Source of the DNA: a virus
Reading direction: 5' to 3' (one strand)
DNA length: 51,361 bases
IMG/VR virus record: IMGVR_UViG_3300032307_000952
Coordinates: 1 to 51,361 of that record
Shown: in pieces, positions 31,880 to 39,238 of the stretch
Numbering within the stretch: the stretch's first letter is position 1
Layout of the letters: each line of letters begins with the position of its first letter
The notes under the pieces: generated by a model
Told to the model about the DNA's origin: nothing
Database searches by the model: none
Seen by the model: only the letters and a program-made list of their open reading frames with translations
Made by a program: the position numbers and the translations under genes

Positions 31880-34800
31880 TAATATTACTTCAGATTGCAT
31901 TAAATCTACAGCAACAGATCAAGATGATCCAGAAATATTACATTATTTCAAGAAAACCGCTGCTGATTTAAAAGCTATCGCTCCAAGAGCAAAAGATTTC
32001 TTATATTTCACAACCATTATGATGCATGCTGCCGAAGCTTCTGCCCTTGATGATAATGGGGAAATTAAAAAAACGGCAAAAGGTGAACCGGTTTCGGTTG
32101 GTTGGGATGTTCTTGATAATGGTGCTTGGGTTTGGAAATCTAATGATCCAAATGTAAGACCATACAAGAATAACAATTGCATGTTAGCAGGTACATCAAT
32201 ATTAATGGGGGATGGATCTGTTAAAAATATTGAAGATATTTCTGTTGGAGATGAAGTATTTACACATAAAGGTAATGTAAAAAAAGTAACAAACACCTTT
32301 GTTCATGAAAATAATTCTTATATTTTTAATATAAAAACAAAATATCATCCACAGATATCTCTTACTTCTGAGCATCCCGTTTTTGCAATTTCTGATGAAA
32401 AAATACGAAAACAAAAACTTAAGAATATTAACCAAAATATTGATTGGGTAGAGACAAAGAATATATCAGCTGGAGATTTCCTAACATCATTTAGAAATAT
32501 CAATGTAAAAGAGGATTCTTCAATAAACCCAAATCAAGCAAGATTATTAGGTTTATTTGCTGCCGAAGGTTCTTTTTCTAAAAAATATGGCAAATTACAA
32601 TCTGCAGTATTTACTTTTGGTATCAAAGAAAAATATTTAGCAGATTTAGTAAAAAATATTGTCGAAGAAGAGTTTCCAGAATGCTCTTTATCTATTAGAG
32701 AATCGGAAATACGAAGTGTAATTTCCGTTGTTTTAACTGGCAAAGGTGTTCCAGATTGGTTTTATTATCACGTTGGAGAATATAGCCATTCTAAAAAACT
32801 AAGTAAAGAATTAGTATTTTCTTCACAAGAAACAAAAAGACAATTTATAATGGGTTGGATGGAAGGTGATGGTTGTATTACCGAAGGTAATAAGCTTGTA
32901 GGAATAACTTCTTCCAAAGATATGGCTTGGCAAATATGGTTAATGTCAAAAAATATAGGTTTAACATTAGCTATAAGAAAAGTAGAAGGTAAAGGAAAAA
33001 AAATAACAATAAATAAAAATTATAAGCCCTACAACGTTAGAGATAGTTATAGATTAGAAATCTATGGCGCTAATGCCGAATTGCTCTGCAAAAATGATAG
33101 TGTAAAATATAAATTAAAAACACTAAAGAATCATAAATCAATTGATATTACTAGAGAAGATTATACTATTCATCGTGTAAAAGAAGTAGAAATGAAACCT
33201 TATGAGGGTAAGGTTTATAACTTTGAAGTTGAAGATGACCATTCATATGTAGCAAACGGCTTAATAGTGCACAACTCAGATATATTCCCAGAATCTGAAC
33301 TTATAAAAGCTCATAAAAACTGGGTAGGTAAACCCCTTTGTTTGGACCATCAATCTCAATCCGTTGATCATGTTCGAGGTATTATTGTTGATACCGTGTA
33401 TGATCATAAAGGAAAAAGAATAATTGCTCTCTGCGCAATTGATAAAATCAATTACCCAGATTTAGCAAGAAAGGTTGCTTCAGGTTATGCAACTTCTGTG
33501 TCAATGGGTACTGCCGTTGAACGTGCTATTTGTACAGAAGCAGGTTGTCACGCTGTAGCCAGATACGAACATGAATTCTGTACCCATATGAAAACAAAAT
33601 CATGTTATGGAGAAATAAATGTTGGTTTAAATCCAATTGAATTATCAATTGTTGTAAATCCAGCAGACCCAAGAGCAAAGATTCGAAGAGTAATAGCTTC
33701 ATCAAATGCTTTAGCTGAGTATATAGATAAGAAAGCGGATACAGAAGAAGATTATAGTGAAGAAGAAGTTAGCAAATTAAAATCTGAAGTTGAAGAATTA
33801 TCAGAGGAACTTGATAAAATTAAAGAAGAAGCAAAATCTTTAGAGGAAGAAATATCCGAAATGAAAGATGAGGCGGATAAAGATATTAGTAAAGAAGATG
33901 ATAAAAATGAAGAATCCGAAGAAAAAAAAGATGAAATGAAAGCTTCGGATGGTGATAATTTATCATTAAATAAAGAAAGTGATATAAAATGGACGCATGG
34001 TTTAAATAACAAAGTCGTTTTATTGCAAGAAAAGTTAAGTTATATAAATAATTATATTTCAAAGATCGGATTACAAAAAGGACATAACGAGGAACAAAAC
34101 ATGACAAAAAAAGAAGCATATTTTCTAGGTGGCGGTGGAGTTAATGAACCAACTCCAAAACAAGCAAAATATCCTAAAGAAGATGCCGATTCAATTCGTA
34201 ATCAGGATAAACAAATGGTTGGTCAAATGAACACCGGACCTGTCGATGGTATGCACCCTGGTTATGAATCTTTCGGTGAATCTGAGGAAGCAAGAAAGAA
34301 AAGATTACAAAGAATGGCAGCTGAAAAAGAACAAAGAAAACTTCGAAGAGAAGCAGCAGTTCAATTAGCTAAAGAAGCTCTTGCAAAACGCAAAGAAGCA
34401 TATTTTCTAGGTGGTGGCGGAGTCAATGAACCAACCCCAGGAAAGCCAAAATACGAAAAAGAAGATTCTGATTCAATTCGTAACACAAAAGATAAACAAA
34501 TGGTAGGAGCAGCACCATTTCCAAATACAGGGCCAGTTGATGGTTTATTCCCTGGAGATCTTGAGAAGAAAGAAAAAGTTTCTCGTGCAGAAAATTTAAG
34601 CGGCAGATTTGTCAAAGCATCAAAAGCTGATGGTTCGGACGATCTTGGTGCATCAAGATGGGACATTTATGTTAAGCAAGCCGGATCTGATAAGAGATCA
34701 TTAGTTCTTTCAGCAACAGTTGCAGAACTTGCTGGCGATAAGGTTCAAGCTCTTTATCCAGCAATTGCTACAGAGGAATATGGTAAGAAAATAATTTCCA

Positions 34801-36533
34801 CAATCAGAACTGCTGGTTTAGAAGTTGCTAAGGGTATATTTAAAGGTGCTCAAACTGTTCCAGCAATTCCTGCCGGGCCAGTTGCTCAAGAAGATCTTAC
34901 TCAAAAAGCAGCTCCAGTTGAATTTGAGGAAAAAGTTGAAGATGTTGATTATTCCGGAGAAACCGGTGAATCTTCTGATCAATTAAAAGATCTAGTTCAT
35001 GAATTGGGTAATTTACATTCAGACTTGGAAAAAGCAGTTGATGCATTAGAAGAAGAAGGCGCAGCTGATACAGTTGAACTTCCAATGGCTACAGCAAGCG
35101 TATCTGTTGAAGATATTGGTAAAACATTAAAAGTAGCTCTTTTAAAAGAAATGAAGAAATCAATTGCTTCAATTGAAGAAGTTGTTGACGAACTTAAATT
35201 AATTAAAGAAGTTGGCGGAAGCAAACTTGATAATAAAACTGCTTCTGTATTCTCTAAGGTTGTAAAAGATTCTCTTTCTGATGCAAAAGAAGCAAAAGAA
35301 AGAGCTTATAGAAATCTTGCTTCGTTTGTTAGATATGCAAAAGGCGTTGAAGCTCTTAAAAAGAAAGCTCAAATCAGTCCTCTTGATGTAGCTCATTCGG
35401 TTGCAGAAGATGCAAGTTTTGCAAATTCAACGGTCGCTGATTGGGTAATTGATCGTGGTACTGGTAAATTCGAGCCACTTAATCAAGGTGAATTCTTACT
35501 TTTGAAGTCTGGTAAACCACTCCCTGCAGGATGGGAAGTTAAATCTGTTGGCGATTCAGCTTTTGCAGATGATAAGAAATCAGTTGGCGAAAAAGTTGTT
35601 CAAGACGTAGAAGGTGAATCCGGTTACAAAGGTGATCGAGAAAAACATCAAGAACAAGATAAAGCTAACGAAGCAAAAGATACCAAAAAATATAACAAGC
35701 CAGATTACAAAAAAGAAAAACTTGTAGATTTTGGTAATGCATATGACGAAAATGATCTTAAGATGAACGAAGACGGTTCAGTTGAAGGTTCAGCAAAAGA
35801 TATAGCTGAGGTTCTTAAGTCTGCATCCAAAGAAGAAAGAGCTGCTTTAAGAATTGCTCTTGCTCAAAAAGGCGTACAATTCTCAGATGTTCTAAAAGCT
35901 CACAAAGGTGGAGTCAAAACAAAACTTGATGTAAAAGTAACTGGTGATCTTGATAAAGTTGAGACTCTAGAAGAGCAACATGCAAAAATGTTAGAAGTTG
36001 CAGAGCAAAAAGTTCCTTCAAAAGTTAGACTTGCTGCAGAAAAGATTGAAACTCTAGTTAAGGCAGGAGAAATCAATCCAAATAAAGATTTCCCAGGTTT
36101 AATTGCTGAGGGTCTTGATGCAGCAGCAGTTGCATATTGGAAGAAATATTTTGCAGAAGCAAAAGATCCAGCATCTACCCAATTCGTTTCAGATCTTGTA
36201 AAAGATTTTAACAAGAAAAAAGCATCGGCATCAGAAGATGCTGGTAAAGTAAAAATTGCAAGAGCTTATGAAGCGGCTTATTCAATGGCAGAAAGAGGAA
36301 TAATTGGTAGAGATCCAGCCTCATTACGTCAACAAGCAGAGAAACTTTTAAGTTATTCTGATGAGAATTTTGAACACTTCACTTCAACATTATCAAGAAT
36401 TCAACCAAAGAAAGCATCAACTGTAGAGGTTGGTATTCATGATTCGGTTCTAGATTCAATCGAAGTTCCTTCAGGAAAATCAGAAAACTTAACTGAATTA
36501 TTCAGCTCTGCATTCTCTGGTCGTAAATACTAA
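31857..36533 (+). CDS. Prohead protease fused to scaffold-like region, with intein
   Basis: A 1558-residue precursor; 1192 residues remain after removal of the intein at residues 108-473. The protease domain follows the intein: GKPLCLDHQSQSVDHVRGI with His498, and GYATSVSMGTAVER with serine candidates S547/S549, like the His/Ser prohead proteases of T4 gp21 type. Next come CTEAGC...EFCTHMKTKSC, an acidic coiled coil (about 640-700), two glycine-rich direct repeats (about 752 and 846), and a long alanine/lysine/glutamate-rich helical region. This is the layout of a protease joined to a capsid core or scaffold protein. An in-frame internal start at 34101 has an excellent ribosome site. Confidence 0.8.
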   Translation: MIIKKANNNITSDCIKSTATDQDDPEILHYFKKTAADLKAIAPRAKDFLYFTTIMMHAAEASALDDNGEIKKTAKGEPVSVGWDVLDNGAWVWKSNDPNVRPYKNNNCMLAGTSILMGDGSVKNIEDISVGDEVFTHKGNVKKVTNTFVHENNSYIFNIKTKYHPQISLTSEHPVFAISDEKIRKQKLKNINQNIDWVETKNISAGDFLTSFRNINVKEDSSINPNQARLLGLFAAEGSFSKKYGKLQSAVFTFGIKEKYLADLVKNIVEEEFPECSLSIRESEIRSVISVVLTGKGVPDWFYYHVGEYSHSKKLSKELVFSSQETKRQFIMGWMEGDGCITEGNKLVGITSSKDMAWQIWLMSKNIGLTLAIRKVEGKGKKITINKNYKPYNVRDSYRLEIYGANAELLCKNDSVKYKLKTLKNHKSIDITREDYTIHRVKEVEMKPYEGKVYNFEVEDDHSYVANGLIVHNSDIFPESELIKAHKNWVGKPLCLDHQSQSVDHVRGIIVDTVYDHKGKRIIALCAIDKINYPDLARKVASGYATSVSMGTAVERAICTEAGCHAVARYEHEFCTHMKTKSCYGEINVGLNPIELSIVVNPADPRAKIRRVIASSNALAEYIDKKADTEEDYSEEEVSKLKSEVEELSEELDKIKEEAKSLEEEISEMKDEADKDISKEDDKNEESEEKKDEMKASDGDNLSLNKESDIKWTHGLNNKVVLLQEKLSYINNYISKIGLQKGHNEEQNMTKKEAYFLGGGGVNEPTPKQAKYPKEDADSIRNQDKQMVGQMNTGPVDGMHPGYESFGESEEARKKRLQRMAAEKEQRKLRREAAVQLAKEALAKRKEAYFLGGGGVNEPTPGKPKYEKEDSDSIRNTKDKQMVGAAPFPNTGPVDGLFPGDLEKKEKVSRAENLSGRFVKASKADGSDDLGASRWDIYVKQAGSDKRSLVLSATVAELAGDKVQALYPAIATEEYGKKIISTIRTAGLEVAKGIFKGAQTVPAIPAGPVAQEDLTQKAAPVEFEEKVEDVDYSGETGESSDQLKDLVHELGNLHSDLEKAVDALEEEGAADTVELPMATASVSVEDIGKTLKVALLKEMKKSIASIEEVVDELKLIKEVGGSKLDNKTASVFSKVVKDSLSDAKEAKERAYRNLASFVRYAKGVEALKKKAQISPLDVAHSVAEDASFANSTVADWVIDRGTGKFEPLNQGEFLLLKSGKPLPAGWEVKSVGDSAFADDKKSVGEKVVQDVEGESGYKGDREKHQEQDKANEAKDTKKYNKPDYKKEKLVDFGNAYDENDLKMNEDGSVEGSAKDIAEVLKSASKEERAALRIALAQKGVQFSDVLKAHKGGVKTKLDVKVTGDLDKVETLEEQHAKMLEVAEQKVPSKVRLAAEKIETLVKAGEINPNKDFPGLIAEGLDAAAVAYWKKYFAEAKDPASTQFVSDLVKDFNKKKASASEDAGKVKIARAYEAAYSMAERGIIGRDPASLRQQAEKLLSYSDENFEHFTSTLSRIQPKKASTVEVGIHDSVLDSIEVPSGKSENLTELFSSAFSGRKY
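32178..33275 (+). mobile_element. LAGLIDADG intein in prohead protease (366 residues)
   Basis: It begins CMLAGTSILMGDGSVKNIED (block A), has block B SLTSEHPVFAI, two endonuclease motifs (ARLLGLFAAEG and FIMGWMEGDG), block F KVYNFEVEDDHSYVA and block G LIVHN. The first downstream extein residue is Ser, unlike the Cys of the two other inteins. It lies before the protease catalytic residues, so protease assembly would depend on splicing. Confidence 0.92.
34089..34103 (+). promoter_or_regulatory. Internal ribosome binding site and in-frame ATG
   Basis: GAGGA at 34089-34093 stands seven bases ahead of ATG 34101, which is in frame at codon 749 of the protease/scaffold gene. Translation from here would give an 810-residue scaffold-like protein without the protease, comparable to the Nu3 start inside lambda gene C. 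The site is visible; its use is inferred. Confidence 0.6.
34110..34565 (+). repeat. In-frame direct repeat, two copies about 282 bases apart
   Basis: Copies begin at 34110 and 34392. Both encode KEAYFLGGGGVNEPTP, then a DSIRN...DKQMVG segment and NTGPVDGM/L followed by PG. The DNA is nearly identical over the first 45-50 bases. A basic helical linker separates them. They start right after the internal start codon and may be cleavage or assembly motifs of the scaffold region. Confidence 0.8.
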
Positions 36534-36543
36534 AAAATAAATA

Positions 36544-36577
36544 ATATAATTGGGGGAAGAAATTCCCCCAATTATAT
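36544..36577 (+). terminator. Strong hairpin after protease/scaffold gene
   Basis: A perfect 15-bp stem (36544-36558 with 36563-36577) has a GAAA loop and contains GGGGG/CCCCC. It lies 11 bases after the stop and is followed by AT-rich sequence without a clean T-run. It may be a weak terminator, a processing site or an mRNA 3'-end stabiliser. Confidence 0.6.
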
Positions 36578-36594
36578 ATTATATAAGGATAAAA

Positions 36595-37455
36595 ATGAAA
36601 AACTCAAAATTTGGCGATACTGTAGCTTCTGAGATGGAACAAATTCTTTCAAATGAAAATTTTAAATCAATATTTTCTTCATCAAATGTTGAAAAGGTTG
36701 ATTTAACTTCAGAATTTTCTTCAACATACAAACCTTTTGTAAGAACCGCTTCTGATAAGAAAGATAGATCTGAAATATTAAAATCAGTTATAAGCTCTTT
36801 ATCAGAAATATCTCAAGAATTAGATGATATTGGTTTGGAAAAAAGCGCTTCAGCAACTTTGTTTATTTTAGATAGAATGATTAAAGAAGCTTCCGATTGG
36901 AGCGAAGATAGCGTACCAAGACCAGGAGAAACTTTTAATTACGATTTAGATGTTTTTGATAATAACATTTATGGTGATAATGTTGATGAAGATTTTCTTT
37001 TAGAAACAATGAAAAAACTAAAGTCATCAAGTGGAGATACAAAAAGAGCATTCTTTGATTTGTTAAAAGAATATCCAGACTCTGACATACCTTCTGCAGT
37101 ACCAAAGTTCACATCTGATAAAGGTTTTGCAAAAGATAAAGATGATAAATCTAAAGAAAAAGAAGATTTAGATAAAATGTTAGATGATGTTAACAAAGAA
37201 TTACAAAAAATACAAGAAGAAGGTCCAGTAACAAAAGATGTTTTGAAAGATGAACATAAAGCTGATTCTTGTATGGTTGATGATTGTAAATCATGCGATG
37301 AACATTCTGCTTCATTTCTAGAAATGGAACCAAAACCTCCAACCCCACCAACATTCCCTGGCGGCCCAATTGGCTCACCTCCAGCGGAACCATTAATGGT
37401 TACGGATGAAAAAGTAATTGAAGCTTATAATAAAATACTTAAAATGATAAAATAA
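36595..37455 (+). CDS. Hypothetical virion-type protein with helical module
   Basis: A 286-residue acidic protein. ATG 36595 with AAGGAT upstream is chosen over an in-frame start at 36550 that lies inside the hairpin. It carries a clear helical-hairpin module (LSEISQELDDIGLEKSASAT, then LFILDRMIKEAS), a charged helical middle and a C-terminal region with two cysteine pairs (CMVDDCKSCDEH) and a proline-rich stretch (PPTPPTFPGGPIGSPP). The function is unknown. It is followed by a terminator. Confidence 0.7.
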   Translation: MKNSKFGDTVASEMEQILSNENFKSIFSSSNVEKVDLTSEFSSTYKPFVRTASDKKDRSEILKSVISSLSEISQELDDIGLEKSASATLFILDRMIKEASDWSEDSVPRPGETFNYDLDVFDNNIYGDNVDEDFLLETMKKLKSSSGDTKRAFFDLLKEYPDSDIPSAVPKFTSDKGFAKDKDDKSKEKEDLDKMLDDVNKELQKIQEEGPVTKDVLKDEHKADSCMVDDCKSCDEHSASFLEMEPKPPTPPTFPGGPIGSPPAEPLMVTDEKVIEAYNKILKMIK

Positions 37456-37456
37456 T

Positions 37457-37480
37457 AAAGGGGAGGAAACTCCCCTTTTT
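37457..37480 (+). terminator. Rho-independent terminator
   Basis: The stem AAAGGGGAG pairs with CTCCCCTTT around a GAAA tetraloop, with the T-run continuing to 37480. It begins just past the end of the gene at 36595. Confidence 0.85.
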
Positions 37481-37494
37481 AATAAGGAAAATTC

Positions 37495-38160
37495 ATGTTC
37501 AAACAAAAATCAATAGATGAATCTTTTTTTGATGAAGTCGATAAAAATCTAAAGAATATTTATATTGAAAAAGATATTAAATATAATAATGATAAAATTA
37601 ATTTAATTGATGAATTAATTTCAAAAGCTTCTTTGTGCGAAGAAAAAGGTTTAAATGCAGAGGCAGAATTTATAACAAAACTGATTGAGAAAGCTGCATC
37701 TGGCGAAGATTTTGAATTTGATGAATCTGCGGAAAAAGAAGAAGAATCATTTGAAGATGAAAATGAAGAATTTGAAGATGAGCTTTTTGATGAATTGATA
37801 AAAGATCCTGAAATTGCTGCTAAATTAAAAAACAACACAATTTCTGAATCCGAATTAGAAGATATATTAAATATCTTTGAAAAGGAAGCTTCTGTTAAAA
37901 AATCACAATTATCTGTAGGAGAATCAACTGTGACAATTGAACAAGTAAAAAATGCGGCCAACTATTTTTTAAATGATGTAACTGCTTATGATCCAAAACC
38001 AGCAGTTTTAAGAGAAGTTTTGGGAATATTAAAAGATAACGGAAGAATAACGCCCGGATATTCAGTTCCACAAAATTTCTTTGAAGAGTTTTTTTATTAT
38101 TCAGGGTTTGATCAAAATAAGTACAACATAATAATTAAAGCTTTAAAACAATTAGTTTAA
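37495..38160 (+). CDS. Hypothetical virion-type protein with helical module
   Basis: A 221-residue protein with ribosome site TAAGGAAAA. The helical-hairpin module is near residues 37-70 (LISKASLCEEKGLNAEAEFI, then TKLIEKAAS). A glutamate-rich stretch follows and a C-terminal domain (VTIEQVKNAANYFLNDVTAY; FFEEFFYYSGFDQNKYN) that looks compact and helical. No family is recognised. Confidence 0.7.
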   Translation: MFKQKSIDESFFDEVDKNLKNIYIEKDIKYNNDKINLIDELISKASLCEEKGLNAEAEFITKLIEKAASGEDFEFDESAEKEEESFEDENEEFEDELFDELIKDPEIAAKLKNNTISESELEDILNIFEKEASVKKSQLSVGESTVTIEQVKNAANYFLNDVTAYDPKPAVLREVLGILKDNGRITPGYSVPQNFFEEFFYYSGFDQNKYNIIIKALKQLV

Positions 38161-38190
38161 AGAAATAAACACATTAAAAATACTAAATCC

Positions 38191-38204
38191 TTGATATATA
38201 TTAT
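38191..38204 (+). promoter_or_regulatory. Promoter-like TTGATATATATTAT motif
   Basis: It lies in the 59-base gap ahead of the gene at 38220 and matches the motif at 6400, 9863 and 47702. The flanking AATCCT (38186-38191) and AGGATT (38209-38214) could pair and cover the GAGG ribosome site of the gene at 38220. Confidence 0.45.
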
Positions 38205-38219
38205 ATTGAGGATTTTTAT

Positions 38220-38921
38220 ATGTTTAGAATAATTTACGAAGGAAGTACAAAACCATTTAGCTTTCCAGTTGATCCATCGGCAGAATTTCAAGCTGGACAG
38301 ATTGCTCAACTAACAGTTGTTGGAAATAACGTTGTTTGTGGAGTATCTGATGGTACAGCGCCACTTGGAATTATTGATGATGATAAAACCGTAGCTTTTA
38401 CAACAAACTCAATTAATGAGATAGTTATAGCCGGACCCATAGTTGGTGTTGTAGATCCAGTTACAGGACAACTTGTTACGCCATATGATATAAAAACTGA
38501 ATTGGAAAATTCTAACGTTTCAAGAGGATCATTTGTATCTGATCCTGTTGATTGTGAATTAATACCAACAAATGGCGTTGTTAGATTTTTAGCCGGAACT
38601 CCATTAAATTGCGATTTGGATGGTGACGGAGTTCCTGATTCAATTAGAACAGTCGTTAGTTATTCTTATGCAATTCCCAATTTACCTGGACAAGATACAA
38701 CATTTGGTTCTGGTCAAGTATCCGTTTGGTTAACAAAAATAATTGGAGAAACTGACCAATATGATACAACTCAATCTTATCCAATTAATGCAAACTTATA
38801 TGTTGACTGTAATGGTAAATTTACATCTAAACGTCCATCAGAAGATCACCCTGGCGTAGCAATAGTTACTGGTAGCCCATCCTCAATTCTTGGTTCATTG
38901 CAATTTATGTGGACAGCGTAA
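38220..38921 (+). CDS. Putative beta-rich head decoration protein
   Basis: A 233-residue protein, beta-rich and poor in lysine runs compared with its neighbours. The N-terminal half (FRIIYEGSTKPFSFPVDPSA; GQIAQLTVVGNNVVCGVSDG; APLGIIDDDKTVAF) resembles small virion surface or decoration proteins. The part with LNCDLDGDGVPDSIRTV contains a DxDGDGxxD loop that could bind calcium. It has its own promoter-like motif and is expected to be abundant; the assignment rests on composition and position. Confidence 0.55.
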   Translation: MFRIIYEGSTKPFSFPVDPSAEFQAGQIAQLTVVGNNVVCGVSDGTAPLGIIDDDKTVAFTTNSINEIVIAGPIVGVVDPVTGQLVTPYDIKTELENSNVSRGSFVSDPVDCELIPTNGVVRFLAGTPLNCDLDGDGVPDSIRTVVSYSYAIPNLPGQDTTFGSGQVSVWLTKIIGETDQYDTTQSYPINANLYVDCNGKFTSKRPSEDHPGVAIVTGSPSSILGSLQFMWTA

Positions 38922-38952
38922 ATTAATAATATGATATAAAGATAAGGTTTAT

Positions 38953-39228
38953 ATGGATGAAATGACTACAAAATCTTTATATAATTCTGAGATATTTTTA
39001 GAATTAGAAAGATTAGAAATTGAAAACGAAAACAAGTTAAAAGAAAAAGAGGCATTATTAGCTGAAGCTTCTATAAAACAACTTGAGTCTATACAAGATA
39101 GATTAGATAAAGATCCAAAATTAAAAAAATCTTTAGCACATATAAAAGCTAAATTGATATTAGATAAAGAATTTAGAGAGAAAACTGATCCTGATTTTGT
39201 TCAGGGAATTATGCTTCTTGATATTTAA
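38953..39228 (+). CDS. Hypothetical coiled-coil protein
   Basis: A 91-residue highly charged helical protein (LERLEIENENKLKEKEALLA) with ribosome site TAAGG. It probably forms a coiled coil. Located between the putative decoration protein and a very large virion-type protein; its function is unknown. Confidence 0.65.
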   Translation: MDEMTTKSLYNSEIFLELERLEIENENKLKEKEALLAEASIKQLESIQDRLDKDPKLKKSLAHIKAKLILDKEFREKTDPDFVQGIMLLDI

Positions 39229-39238
39229 ACGAGGAAAT

